A stretch of DNA of 64,000 nt from Bacteroidota bacterium (GTDB taxonomy: Bacteria; Bacteroidota; Bacteroidia; Chitinophagales; Chitinophagaceae), in NCBI GenBank assembly GCA_030706605.1, contig JAUZOE010000005.1, positions 1 through 64,000 on the forward strand, read 5' to 3'. A program made the translations under genes and the position numbers. Below the pieces are notes generated by a model. That model saw only the letters and a program-made list of their open reading frames with translations, ran no database searches and was not told where the DNA came from. Position 1 is the stretch's first letter. Each line of letters starts with the position of its first letter. This document shows, piece after piece, positions 1 to 9,136 of the stretch.

Positions 1-129
1 AGGCTTGGTGGATGGAAAGGTTATGTCTCTCAAAGATGCGCTGGCTTAATTACCATCAGAAACGGGTTAGAAAAATTTTATCTCATCTATGAAGGATGGA
101 TGATAGCTAAAGATGTGGGTACACGGTAG
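1..129 (+). CDS. IS4-family transposase, C-terminal end (cut by window edge)
   Basis: The first 42 codons are open in frame 1 and stop at a TAG at 127-129. They read RLGGWKGY, then SQRCAGLITI, then GLEKFYLIYEGW and AKDVGTR. I recognise this as the conserved C-terminus of IS4-type transposases (GGWKGY..SQR..G...GLEKFY.IYEGW.LAKDVGT). The rest of the gene lies left of the window, so whether the element is intact cannot be judged. The IS terminal repeat probably lies between 129 and 185, but without the other end I cannot define it. Confidence 0.72.
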   Translation, partial: RLGGWKGYVSQRCAGLITIRNGLEKFYLIYEGWMIAKDVGTR

Positions 130-185
130 GTTGCAAACGAGCAATTATTGGGGCTTAATTCATCAACAACAATTAAAAAAGGTAT

Positions 186-1523
186 ATGAAAAAGGTGAAA
201 TTTTTAATTCTTTTGAATTTAGTTTTTGTTCTTACAGTGAGTGGACAAAGTAAAACACGAATAAACAATTTACTATCTGAAAGTGATTTAGGTTATCTGA
301 AAGGATTAACAAAAGATGTATTGGAAAGCTCTCGCATCTATCCTAAACAAAAAATTTCTCCTGATTTTGGAGTTAACAATACCGGGGGAATATTGATCAG
401 GCCCGGAGGAAGGAACAGTTATCCTGCATTCTGGATTCGGGACTATGCAATGTCATTGGAGTGTGGTTTTATTACAAGAGACGAGCAAAAACACATGTTG
501 CAATTAACCGCATCTACACAATGTGATCAGACGTGGATTACTAAATCCGGAAGCATGGTTCCTTTAGGAGCCATTGCCGACCATATCAGAATTGATGATA
601 GCAAGCCGATTTTTTTCCCGGGCACATACGACTTTACTAACCAAGGTGGAAAAACCTGGGGGATGTTCCCTCCTTATTGTGATCAATATTTTTTCATTCA
701 TATGGCTTATTATTACGTAAAAACCACCTCTTTTACCAATTTTTTACTAAATAAAATCAATGGGGTAAGATTGATTGACCGTTTGGAAATGGCTTACAAA
801 GTACCTCCAACACAGCAGGGTGGTGTTCTCGTTTATACAACAGATAATTTTAGAGGTGTTGATTTTGGATTTAGAGATGCCATTTATATTACAGGGAATC
901 TTTGCTTTCCCTCTTTGCTTAAATATAGAGCGTCTATGGAATTAGCTGAATTATTTGATATGATTAAATATAAAAATAAAGCTGAGGGTTACAGAATTAT
1001 TTCAAAGCGACTGAAAAATGAAATTCCCAGGGTCTTTTCCGACAATCGGGGAATGCTTTTAGCTTCAACTGGAAAAAGCAAACAAGCTGATGTTTGGAGT
1101 ACCGCATTAGCCATATATTTTGGTGTTTTAGAGGGTGAGAAAATGAAAAAAACCGCCCAATTTCTTAGTGATGCTTATAAAAATGGCACATTAGCCAACA
1201 GGGGTAATATCCGGCATATTTTAATCTGTGATGATTTTAGTGATTCAACGGCATGGGCGATAAGTTTGGCTGCTAAAAACAACTATCAGAACGGAGCCTA
1301 TTGGGGAACTCCGACCGGATGGGTTTGTTATGCTATGGCTAAAGTTGATATACAGGCTGCAAAACAACTTGCAAAAGAATACATTGACGATTTACGTGCC
1401 GGGGATTATAGAAAAGGACCTGAATTTGGTGCTCCCTGGGAATGTTACAATGCAGGCTCAACACAAAACTCTGTATATCTCACAACAGTTTCCTGCCCTT
1501 ATATAGTATTTAAACAGAAATGA
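186..1523 (+). CDS. Secreted six-hairpin (alpha/alpha toroid) glycosidase-like protein
   Basis: This 445-residue protein has a clear signal peptide (MKKVKFLILLNLVFVLTVSGQ). The body is rich in aromatic and helical segments typical of (alpha/alpha)6 toroid hydrolases: WIRDYAMSLECG near residue 90, VPLGAIADHI near 130, and a WGMFPPYCDQYFFIHMAYYYV-like helix split across residues 160-180. Acidic residues at WIRD and in the CDQ segment are possible active-site positions. I cannot assign a GH family. It lies just downstream of an IS4 end and starts only 57 bp after that ORF, so the region upstream may have been disturbed. Expected to act in the periplasm or at the surface on a carbohydrate. The fold call is moderate; the substrate is unknown. 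Confidence 0.6.
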   Translation: MKKVKFLILLNLVFVLTVSGQSKTRINNLLSESDLGYLKGLTKDVLESSRIYPKQKISPDFGVNNTGGILIRPGGRNSYPAFWIRDYAMSLECGFITRDEQKHMLQLTASTQCDQTWITKSGSMVPLGAIADHIRIDDSKPIFFPGTYDFTNQGGKTWGMFPPYCDQYFFIHMAYYYVKTTSFTNFLLNKINGVRLIDRLEMAYKVPPTQQGGVLVYTTDNFRGVDFGFRDAIYITGNLCFPSLLKYRASMELAELFDMIKYKNKAEGYRIISKRLKNEIPRVFSDNRGMLLASTGKSKQADVWSTALAIYFGVLEGEKMKKTAQFLSDAYKNGTLANRGNIRHILICDDFSDSTAWAISLAAKNNYQNGAYWGTPTGWVCYAMAKVDIQAAKQLAKEYIDDLRAGDYRKGPEFGAPWECYNAGSTQNSVYLTTVSCPYIVFKQK

Positions 1524-1560
1524 TGATTGATACTATCTTAAAAAGCTACAGTTCGGTCTA

Positions 1561-1660
1561 ACTTTCAATAATCAACTTTTGTACATATCTTCATTGTTAG
1601 TATTTCAATTGGGCTAACGTTGTGGGCTGAACGAAAATAAAATTCCGGCACCCCAGCAGG
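1561..1660. repeat. Direct repeat copy 1, upstream of a thioredoxin gene
   Basis: This ~100-bp non-coding stretch starts ACTTTCAATA, passes through GGGCTAACGTTGTGGGCTGA and ends ATTCCGGCACCCCAGCAG. It recurs, with about 80% identity by eye and a few 1-nt gaps, at 3083-3179 in the same orientation. The two copies bracket the gene at 1761-2966. Confidence 0.7.
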
Positions 1661-1760
1661 CCCTACCGTTGTATGCCACCAACATAATCCCTTTATGGAA
1701 AAATTAGGTTAATGCGTCTTATTTGTTAAAAATGTTTTATTCCTATATTTCATTCAAGCT

Positions 1761-2966
1761 ATGAACCATTATTTACATTACAGGTTTTTAATGAATAGAA
1801 TTGCGTGTATAGTATTTTGTTTGTTATGTCTATTATTTGCAATCAATTCAAATGGGCAAGACACACAATGGAATAACTATTCAATAAACGGCACAATTAA
1901 AGGAATAGATTCCGGAACTGTTCGTATGCTATCTATTGATAACAATACTGTGCTTGATAGCTCTAATATTAGAAACAGTAGATTTTTCATGCATGGAAAA
2001 CTTAACACGCCTGAAAGATTAGTGTTTAATGTTTCTCCTGGCAACTGGAATTTTAGAGTATTTGTCGAAAATGCTGCTATTACACTTTTAATCGATACAA
2101 CTGGCGCTCAACATTATGGTAAAGAAAATAATAAATGGTCTCTCATCTGGAACATAGATGAAAGAGGTTCTAACCTTTCAAATGTTTATCAACAATTCAT
2201 TGATGAGACAAATTTCAAGTATTTCAGTTCAATTACTTCTTCATTGCACGAAAAGCTAAATGCCAATGAAAATGACACAATAGCTAAAGCTAAAATTTCA
2301 ATTGAAATAGATTCCGCTCTTCACCAAATGAATAAAGCTCAAAAAGTTTGGATTGAAAATTACATAAATAAAAACTCTTCATCAATAGCTGGTGTGTACA
2401 TATTTTACGAATACTACAATCAACCATTATCTGCTATCACACCTTCTTATCTAGATTCAGTCTTACATATTTTCTGTGGGTTGGCAAAATCTTCAGTTTA
2501 TTATGATGAGCTTTCTAAAGTTGTTCTCAAACTTAAAAATCTTCGGCCCCATATGCCGGTACCGGATTTCACCTTGTTACAAAGGAATAAATCTCCTTTT
2601 AAACTTTCTTCGAAAAAAGGAAATTATATATTGATAGACTTTTGGGCCAGTTGGTGTGCACCATGCAGAAAAGCTATACCCTTTTGGAAAGAAATTTACT
2701 CGAAGTATAAAAACAAAGGCTTAACAATTATAAGCATATCTGACGACAAAGAATGGAACGATTGGATTAACGCTTTAAATAAAGAGCAAATGCCATGGAC
2801 GCAGCTTATTGATAAGTTTCCAGACAAAAATAATCCTGCTATTGTAGCCGATAAGTTTGGAGTTAAGACATTTCCCTTTTATGTTCTGATAGATAAAGAA
2901 GGGAAGACGATAATATCATCTGGTGAACAAGATATTATTAAGAAAAAAATAGAAGAGATATTTTGA
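1761..2966 (+). CDS. TlpA-family thiol:disulfide oxidoreductase with N-terminal DUF4369-like domain
   Basis: The protein has 401 residues. The N-terminus carries a hydrophobic export segment ending near NSNGQ. Two possible starts exist, ATG 1761 or the in-frame ATG 1791, which gives a more conventional signal peptide. Residues ~35-110 look like the DUF4369 beta domain common in Bacteroidota TlpA proteins (ING.I.G.DSG.V). The C-terminal ~140 residues are a thioredoxin fold with FWASWCAPCRK (CxxC) near residue 298 and a cis-Pro-containing TFPFYVLID. Expected role: periplasmic disulfide reduction or isomerisation. It stands alone between two copies of a ~100-bp direct repeat, which suggests it arrived or moves as a unit. 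Confidence 0.85.
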   Translation: MNHYLHYRFLMNRIACIVFCLLCLLFAINSNGQDTQWNNYSINGTIKGIDSGTVRMLSIDNNTVLDSSNIRNSRFFMHGKLNTPERLVFNVSPGNWNFRVFVENAAITLLIDTTGAQHYGKENNKWSLIWNIDERGSNLSNVYQQFIDETNFKYFSSITSSLHEKLNANENDTIAKAKISIEIDSALHQMNKAQKVWIENYINKNSSSIAGVYIFYEYYNQPLSAITPSYLDSVLHIFCGLAKSSVYYDELSKVVLKLKNLRPHMPVPDFTLLQRNKSPFKLSSKKGNYILIDFWASWCAPCRKAIPFWKEIYSKYKNKGLTIISISDDKEWNDWINALNKEQMPWTQLIDKFPDKNNPAIVADKFGVKTFPFYVLIDKEGKTIISSGEQDIIKKKIEEIF

Positions 2967-3082
2967 ATATAAGTTGTGGTAATTAAATAACTATAGCGGC
3001 GTACAACAACAAAGTGGTTTGCTACTATGCTGGCTAACCTACATGCCCTAATCTTTTCTAATGCTATCAGTAGCCCTTGCAG

Positions 3083-3179
3083 ACTTTCAATATTCAGCAT
3101 TTGTGGATATCTTCATTAATATTTTTTAATTGGCCTAAAGTTGTAGGCTGAACGATATAAATTCCGGCACAGCAGCAGA
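3083..3179. repeat. Direct repeat copy 2, downstream of the thioredoxin gene
   Basis: Same orientation as the copy at 1561-1660. It starts ACTTTCAATATTCAG, contains GGCCTAAAGTTGTAGGCTGA and ends ATTCCGGCACAGCAGCAG. The surrounding 2967-3282 interval has no other feature I can support apart from a possible -7 element. Confidence 0.7.
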
Positions 3180-3258
3180 CTGAAACCATTATTGGCAAAT
3201 TTGAAACAAATGCTCTTTTTGTTCCTAAGCCTGAATTTAAGTTGACTAAGAAATGAGT

Positions 3259-3266
3259 TAAATTTG
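3259..3266 (+). promoter_or_regulatory. Candidate Bacteroidota -7 element TAAATTTG
   Basis: TAAATTTG matches the Bacteroidota -7 consensus TAnnTTTG and sits 16 bp before the ATG of the DUF2867 reductase gene. I see no TTG at the usual -33 distance, so this is tentative. Confidence 0.3.
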
Positions 3267-3282
3267 GGAAGAGAAAAGAAAT

Positions 3283-4731
3283 ATGCGCATTTTACTTACA
3301 GGAGCAAATGGTTATATTGGTATGAGGCTGCTGCCCGTACTTGTAGAAGCAGGTCATGAGGTAACCTGTGTCGTAAGGGACATCAACCGGTTTCAACCAT
3401 CCACCGACCTGATGAATAAGATAAGCATTATTGAATTTGATTTTCTGCATCCTGAAAATGCAATACAGAATTTTAATCATAAGAAATTTGATGTAGCATA
3501 TTACCTGATTCATTCCCTAGGAGATACACACACTACATTAAAAGAGTACGAAATAAGGTCAGCAGGTTGCTTTGTATTGGTGGCAACGCTTACCCAGGTA
3601 AAGCAAATCATTTACCTGGGTGGCATCTCTAATGAAAAAACCCTGTCCAGGCACCTATTAGCGCGGAAGGCAGTGAAGGATGTGCTTATTCGTTCGGGCA
3701 TAGCCTACACTATTTTTGAAGCAGGCATTATAGTGGGCTCGGGCAGTCTATCCTTTGAGATCATACGTGACCTTACAGAAAAATTGCCGTTTATGATTGG
3801 CCCCCGATGGTTGAATTCACGTTGTCAACCGATTGCCATTCGAAATTTAATAAACTATTTACACTTGAGCCTGGGGAATGAAGAAACATTATTTAAATCC
3901 TTTGAGATCGGGGGGCCTGAGGTGCTTACTTATAAAGAGATGCTCCTGGGATTTGCAGCCGTGCGTGGATACAAACGTTACATATTTTCTTTACCGGTAC
4001 TTTTCCCTAGTCTTTCCTCTTATTGGCTACATTTTACAACCTCAGCCAATTTTACCATTGCACGTCAATTGGTTCAAAGTATGAAAAATGACGTGATCTG
4101 TAAAGAACATGCTATTCGTGAAATTATCCCACAGGATCTGATTCCCTATAAAGAAGCAATCAAATTGGCTTTTCTGAAAATTGAACAAAACATGGTATTG
4201 TCAAGCTGGATAGATGCCGCCTCAAGCAGCCTCAGAAGGTTGGACGTTAATCAATATGTAGAAGTACCCATTAACGGTTGTTATAAGGACCGCCGATGGA
4301 TAGAAATTGATAAAGATAAGGTTGAGGAAGTTGCCGCCCGTTTCTTTGAAATCGGGGGAAATCAAGGTTGGTACTATGCTGATAAATTATGGCGCATCAG
4401 GGGATGGCTGGATAAATTAGCCGGAGGTATTGGCATGTCAAGGGGAAGAAGAAGTAATGTTGACATCCAGCCCGGCGATGCGCTTGATCTATGGAGAGTA
4501 CTTTTAGTAGATCGCAAAAATTACCGGTTGCTCTTATTTGCAGAAATGAAACTACCTGGTGAAGCATGGCTTGAATTTTCAATTGTTCAAAACGAATACC
4601 GCTGTATATTAAAACAAACAGCTACTTTTCGTCCCCGGGGAATTGCGGGCCGAAATTATTGGTATCTCATGCTACCCTTCCATTATTTTATTTTCAGAAA
4701 TATGCTAAAACGCATTGCAGGCAAAAAATAA
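3283..4731 (+). CDS. SDR-family NAD(P)-binding protein with C-terminal DUF2867 domain (YbjT-like)
   Basis: This 482-residue protein begins with a Rossmann glycine motif, LLTGANGYIGMRLL, at residues 4-17. Next comes the atypical SDR body (YYLIHSLGDT, IYLGGIS, RSGIAYTIFEAGIIVGSGS). The last ~150 residues form a DUF2867 domain (WYYADKLWRIRGWLDKL, then VDIQPGDALDLWRV, then FRPRGIAGRNYWYLMLPFH). This two-domain arrangement is recurrent in bacteria. Such proteins are usually annotated as NAD-dependent epimerase/reductase-like, with no firmly known substrate. There is no signal peptide, so it should be cytoplasmic. It is monocistronic. Confidence 0.85.
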   Translation: MRILLTGANGYIGMRLLPVLVEAGHEVTCVVRDINRFQPSTDLMNKISIIEFDFLHPENAIQNFNHKKFDVAYYLIHSLGDTHTTLKEYEIRSAGCFVLVATLTQVKQIIYLGGISNEKTLSRHLLARKAVKDVLIRSGIAYTIFEAGIIVGSGSLSFEIIRDLTEKLPFMIGPRWLNSRCQPIAIRNLINYLHLSLGNEETLFKSFEIGGPEVLTYKEMLLGFAAVRGYKRYIFSLPVLFPSLSSYWLHFTTSANFTIARQLVQSMKNDVICKEHAIREIIPQDLIPYKEAIKLAFLKIEQNMVLSSWIDAASSSLRRLDVNQYVEVPINGCYKDRRWIEIDKDKVEEVAARFFEIGGNQGWYYADKLWRIRGWLDKLAGGIGMSRGRRSNVDIQPGDALDLWRVLLVDRKNYRLLLFAEMKLPGEAWLEFSIVQNEYRCILKQTATFRPRGIAGRNYWYLMLPFHYFIFRNMLKRIAGKK

Positions 4732-4849
4732 AAAAGGTGACATAAAATGGAGACTTGACATTATGTGCGACATGGCTTAAGAGCTCTGCTACTTTAAAAG
4801 TACATTTGTATTTTGTTAAAAAAAATCTTTCAACATGTAATTATAAAAA

Positions 4850-5839
4850 ATGAAGTCAATAAAATTATTAATCATTGCTTTCACAATAATTATCCCTTCT
4901 GTCTGTAGTGCTCAAAGCGGCTATACACTTAATGCTAAAATCTCCCTGCCGGGAAATGGAGGTTGGGATTATATGAAAATAGATGAAGCTAATCATCGTC
5001 TTTTTATTTCACATGGCGACAGAGCAAATGTTGTAGATTTAAAAACAAACAAAGAAATTGCTGAAATACATAACCTGCAAGGGGCACATCATATTATTCT
5101 TTTGCCCCAGTTTAATAAGGGATTTATTTCCAATGGAAATAATAATACCGTCCTGGTTTTTAATTATAAAACATTAGACAGCATTACCACTATTAAATTA
5201 AATGGTGAAAACCCGGACCCTGTGTGTTATGATAATTTTTCAAAAAAACTATTCGTCTTTTGCGATAATAATCTTGCCGAAATAATTGACCTGGCTACCA
5301 ATAAAATAAGTGGAGAAATTCATTTAAAAGGATCCCCTGAGTTTGCTTTACCTAATGGCAAAGGACTTATCTATAACAATCTTGAAGACAAAGATGCCAT
5401 AGAAATAATTGACATAACGAAAAAGCAGGTCATTCAATCGTACCCACTTAAAAGAGGGGCAGCACCCACAGGCATGGCAGCCGATTTTAAAAACGAAAGG
5501 CTATTCATCGCTTGCAGAGGAATCAATGAATTAGCCGTGTTAAATAATAAAACCGGGAAAATAATAAACTCTGTTCCTATTGGTAAAAAAGTGGATGGCG
5601 TTTATTTTGATGAACCCAATCATTTAATTATTTGTTCGGGAGGAGATGGAACTTTAACCTTCATAAAGCAAAAAAATAAAAATGAATACGAGGTATTACA
5701 AACCTTACCTACCAAGCCAGGTGCAAAAACAATGGTATTTGACACAAACACAAAAAAGATTTATGTAGTTGCTTCTTCTTCAAAAAGTGATCATGAAATA
5801 ATACCCAATTCATTTGAAATGCTTGTTTATAAAAAATAA
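4850..5839 (+). CDS. Exported YncE/YVTN-type beta-propeller protein
   Basis: The 329-residue protein has a signal peptide (MKSIKLLIIAFTIIIPSVCSAQ). A run of propeller blades follows, with repeats of the type 'hhhhDxxTNKhxxxIxLxG' (VVDLKTNKEIAEIHNLQG, EIIDLATNKISGEIHLKG, EIIDITKKQVIQSYPLKRG, VLNNKTGKIINSVPIGKK). This is the YncE or 'surface-antigen repeat' seven-bladed propeller pattern. Members are periplasmic and their ligands are mostly unknown. It is isolated on both sides by more than 100 bp and no partner is evident. Confidence 0.8.
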   Translation: MKSIKLLIIAFTIIIPSVCSAQSGYTLNAKISLPGNGGWDYMKIDEANHRLFISHGDRANVVDLKTNKEIAEIHNLQGAHHIILLPQFNKGFISNGNNNTVLVFNYKTLDSITTIKLNGENPDPVCYDNFSKKLFVFCDNNLAEIIDLATNKISGEIHLKGSPEFALPNGKGLIYNNLEDKDAIEIIDITKKQVIQSYPLKRGAAPTGMAADFKNERLFIACRGINELAVLNNKTGKIINSVPIGKKVDGVYFDEPNHLIICSGGDGTLTFIKQKNKNEYEVLQTLPTKPGAKTMVFDTNTKKIYVVASSSKSDHEIIPNSFEMLVYKK

Positions 5840-5987
5840 ACCAACCCGGTCAATAGCAAACCCTCTTGCGCAGGACGGCAAAACTTTTTGATTTCAATTA
5901 GAGGCAAACTAAAGATAGCTGTGCAAATGAAACTTTGTTAGGTGCAAATTTTGTGGAAACTCGCGGAGGCAGCATCTTATTTAAATT

Positions 5988-6842
5988 ATGAATGAAATAA
6001 AACAGCTAATTGCTTTCTTCATATTATTTAACCTGCAAATTATGCAATCATGCAGCGGCGTTGATAATACTAAGCTTTCAAAAGAAATTAAGAATGATAC
6101 AACCCAAAACAATAGTATCAGTCTTTCATCAGATAAGAATTTTTCTATAAATCCAGAAGATATTTTAATGGACTTTAAGACCTGGTATAGTTATACTTAT
6201 TATAACATTGACCTGGCACAAGACTTTATTGGGCTTGACCCGGATTCAACAGAACTACCTAAACCTGAATTTTTAAAAAGACTTACGACAGGAAATTTTA
6301 TCCCATTTAAAATATTAATAAGAAATAAGGTGCCTGTCTATAGATTATACAAGCTTAAGAAGGCAGACTCAGCCATACAACAAACTATTGAACAATTAGC
6401 TTCACAAGAGTTGTCAAATGATAAGATGGAAGGTAAAGAGTTTACGAATTTTAATCTAACGGATTTGAATGGGAACATATACAATAAGGCCACTACTGAT
6501 AAAAAAATTATTGTTGTAAAATGTTGGTTTATAAAATGCGTTGCCTGTGTAAAAGAATTTCCTGAATTAAATAAGTTAGTTGATGAGTATAAACAAAATA
6601 GTAATGTGCTTTTCATTAGCTTAGCGATGGATCATAAGAATGAGCTAAAATCATTTCTTACTAAGAACGTTTTTAAATTCGCCGTTGTTCCAGATAAGGA
6701 AAAGTATATGAAGGATACGTTGGGCATTTATTCATATCCTACACTCATACTAATAAGCGATAATGGTAAAATTGTAAAAATCGTAAATTCAGTCAAGGAT
6801 TTAATTCCCTTTCTTAAGAGAGAAACAGGAAAGGCAATTTGA
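5988..6842 (+). CDS. TlpA-like lipoprotein thioredoxin
   Basis: This 284-residue protein has a short hydrophobic N-terminus ending in IMQSC (Cys-22), a plausible lipobox. Residues ~145-275 form a thioredoxin/AhpC-like fold (GKEFTNFNLTDLNGN, then KCWFIKCVACVKEFPEL with a CxxC, then YSYPTLILISDNGKIV). The residue set around the CxxC (KCVAC) departs from the usual WCxxC, so redox behaviour may differ. Probably anchored in the periplasm. It ends 77 bp from the convergent gene at 6920. Confidence 0.75.
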   Translation: MNEIKQLIAFFILFNLQIMQSCSGVDNTKLSKEIKNDTTQNNSISLSSDKNFSINPEDILMDFKTWYSYTYYNIDLAQDFIGLDPDSTELPKPEFLKRLTTGNFIPFKILIRNKVPVYRLYKLKKADSAIQQTIEQLASQELSNDKMEGKEFTNFNLTDLNGNIYNKATTDKKIIVVKCWFIKCVACVKEFPELNKLVDEYKQNSNVLFISLAMDHKNELKSFLTKNVFKFAVVPDKEKYMKDTLGIYSYPTLILISDNGKIVKIVNSVKDLIPFLKRETGKAI

Positions 6843-6919
6843 ATTACCTATACACAACAATGAGCAACAGTGCCTATTGTAGAAACAATTCGGGGCTGAG
6901 ACACGGAGGAGGAAAAACA

Positions 6920-7999
6920 TTATTGCTCCTGCCCAGGTATTTGCAATGGCAAATGAATCCAGGCAAGTCCTATGTTTCTCTTCATATGACTAATACTATT
7001 TCCCCCAGGAGCATCATAAAATAATGCCAACTTTTTACCTGCCTTTATTACGGAAGGCATGCCTATTGCCCCTTTGGCCCAGGTACAATTAGAACTGTCC
7101 AACACTACGGCTTTATTTTTGGTATCCCACTTATTAATATCTTTTGACCAATATACCCAAATGGCATCTGTGTATTCTTCCCTGTTTTGATTGATACCAA
7201 TATGATTAGTAAACAAAAACCAGGTTTTAATTTTCTTTTCAAAAAAAAGCGAAGAATTTTCAACTTGTTCACTTAAAGGGAAAATAGGATCATTGTCAAT
7301 TTTCCAGGAAATGTCCAGATTACGGGTACGGGCAATACCAAGCGTTCTTTTGGTTCCCTCCTTGTTTTGTATTGCGCCACTAAAAAATTGCAGGTATTCA
7401 TTTTTATATTTTACAATAAATCCCGGGCTGGCCGTTACCTCATAAAAACTTCCTGCTTTAGGAGGAAACGGTGTTACGTCATATTGCTTTACCCATGGCC
7501 CTTCCAGGGACTTCGACCTGGCTTTCATAGTCAGGTAAGGAAAAGATGGAATACGATTCGGTAGCTTGGTAGTATTGGGCGTACCTAAATAAAACATATG
7601 CCAGATACCTTTTTCCTTAATCACCCAGGGCGATGAGGCACTTTTGGCATCTTTGGTTCCGGGAGCTCCCAGGGTAAGAATAGCTCCTTTTTTAATCCAT
7701 GTTTTTAAATCTCTGCTTTCTGCAAGGCAGGAAACCCAACCATCTTTACCAGCACCATCATAAAAAAGATAATAGGTATCCCCTACCCGGTTCACTACCG
7801 CTTCCCTTGCTCCATATGCATCACAACTATCCGGGCCATTACCATACCTTACTATTATCCCTTCGTCTTTTACAGGCATTCGCATGGAAGCGGCAGGCCT
7901 TCCATCAATATAAACAGGTGCCTGCGCAAATGCATTTGAGGAAAATATAAACACGAGGCAGACAAATACGGTTGTATAAAGTAGTATTCTTCTTTGCAT
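6920..7999 (-). CDS. Secreted five-bladed-propeller glycosidase-like protein (GH43/GH32/GH130-like fold)
   Basis: I prefer the ATG at 7999: it gives a clean signal peptide (MQRRILLYTTVFVCLVFIF then SSNAFAQ), while the upstream ATG at 8038 adds 13 hydrophilic residues. The mature protein shows blades typical of GH43/32/68/130-type propellers: DSCDAYGAREAVVNRVGDTYYLFYDG, CLAESRDLKTWIKKG, SSPWVIKEKGIWHMFYLG, and KNEYLQFFSG. The fold is confident, but neither the exact family nor the activity can be decided by eye. Convergent with the thioredoxin gene to its left. Confidence 0.65.
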   Translation of the reverse strand: MQRRILLYTTVFVCLVFIFSSNAFAQAPVYIDGRPAASMRMPVKDEGIIVRYGNGPDSCDAYGAREAVVNRVGDTYYLFYDGAGKDGWVSCLAESRDLKTWIKKGAILTLGAPGTKDAKSASSPWVIKEKGIWHMFYLGTPNTTKLPNRIPSFPYLTMKARSKSLEGPWVKQYDVTPFPPKAGSFYEVTASPGFIVKYKNEYLQFFSGAIQNKEGTKRTLGIARTRNLDISWKIDNDPIFPLSEQVENSSLFFEKKIKTWFLFTNHIGINQNREEYTDAIWVYWSKDINKWDTKNKAVVLDSSNCTWAKGAIGMPSVIKAGKKLALFYDAPGGNSISHMKRNIGLAWIHLPLQIPGQEQ

Positions 8000-8196
8000 A
8001 AGTATTGAGTCTAAAAAATTATTCTTACCAGTTATCATTTCACAATAAATTTAGTGATATTCCTTAATCTATTTGCAAGTACGCATTTCTGATAACAAAA
8101 AATTTACCCAATCAAAATGAGATGATTGGTAAGAGATTGGTGGCGGCAGGAAAAACAAGCTAAAAGATTGAACACTGCCAGGCAGGATTTTGACTA

Positions 8197-8967
8197 CTAA
8201 TAATAAGTGTATGTTTTTATAACAACATCACCTGTTGTGTCTTCAGTTGCTGTTTCTGTGCTTAACCTATTTTCTGAATCAAAAGTATAAGTATGATTTA
8301 TCGTAGTAATGGTACCTCCTATATTACTGGCAGTCGTCTTAACAAGATTTTTACTGCCAGGTAAATATGGAGTAAAAATGTGAACATCGTTTACCAGATT
8401 GCTATAGTAATCATAAGTGGTAACTGAATTATTATCTGATTCTGTTGACTGGATCATATTCCCATTACTGTCATAAGTATAATTTTCAACATTAAACAAT
8501 ATAGCGCCTGTCAATTGAGAATAATCATATTCCTTTAAGGTAGTCAATTGCAATGCACTGTTGTATATATATTTTTCTGTCATAGTATCCTGCCCATCGT
8601 CATACTGAACAGTACTATCCACAAATTGATTGCTGTTAACGAAGAACACTTCGTGTATTGATACCACATTGGAATTGTATAAATCCATAGTGTAACTGCT
8701 ATTGGAATATTGAAACACAAATTTATCTCCTGAAGATGCAGCAGAAATCATACTGGTTAACCTGTTGGAGGCATCATATGCCAGGTTAAAAGTAATAGCT
8801 GAATGCGTACCGCCTGAAGTAATATCTTCGGTATAGGTTTTTACTTTTAGTATTGACTGGGAAGTTCCCGGGTCATTATTACTGAATTCTTTTTGGCATG
8901 AAGCAAATATAAAAACAATAAGAATGTAGAATAAGTTCCTGGATATACTCATAACAAGCGTTTTCAA
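8197..8967 (-). CDS. Hypothetical lipoprotein with RHS-like 'YtYDsxgr' segments
   Basis: The 256-residue product begins with a lipoprotein signal (LFYILIVFIFASC, Cys near residue 24). The body repeats short beta motifs such as LAYDASNRLTSM, YIYNSALQLTTL, YTYDSNGNMIQS and YTFDSENRLSTE. Such motifs are common in Bacteroidota outer-membrane lipoproteins (DUF4595-like) and resemble YD repeats. It is full length by appearance, Ser/Thr/Asn-rich and probably surface exposed. Function unknown; no operon partner. Confidence 0.7.
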   Translation of the reverse strand: MKTLVMSISRNLFYILIVFIFASCQKEFSNNDPGTSQSILKVKTYTEDITSGGTHSAITFNLAYDASNRLTSMISAASSGDKFVFQYSNSSYTMDLYNSNVVSIHEVFFVNSNQFVDSTVQYDDGQDTMTEKYIYNSALQLTTLKEYDYSQLTGAILFNVENYTYDSNGNMIQSTESDNNSVTTYDYYSNLVNDVHIFTPYLPGSKNLVKTTASNIGGTITTINHTYTFDSENRLSTETATEDTTGDVVIKTYTYY

Positions 8968-9096
8968 TTAGTAATATTCAAATATAATCAATTCATTTTA
9001 TGATATAATTCATTGATAACGAACTCACCCAAACTAATATTGCGGAAACTGTCATAGTAATCAAGACAAAATCAATCTTTGTATTATCAAAAAACT

Positions 9097-9121
9097 CAAT
9101 TATCATTGTTATTGATAATTG
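9097..9121. promoter_or_regulatory. Perfect 9-bp inverted repeat upstream of the PIG-L gene
   Basis: CAATTATCA (9097-9105) and TGATAATTG (9113-9121) form a perfect inverted repeat around a 7-nt spacer. It ends 15 bp before the chosen ATG at 9137. An operator or small RNA hairpin is possible; AT-rich chance is also possible. Confidence 0.3.
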
Positions 9122-9136
9122 AAAACCAATATTAGT

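Noticed and set aside
1561-3179. Integron attC sites around the thioredoxin gene
   Set aside because: The repeats contain GCTAAC but do not satisfy the paired RYYYAAC/GTTRRRY core arrangement, and no integrase gene is present.
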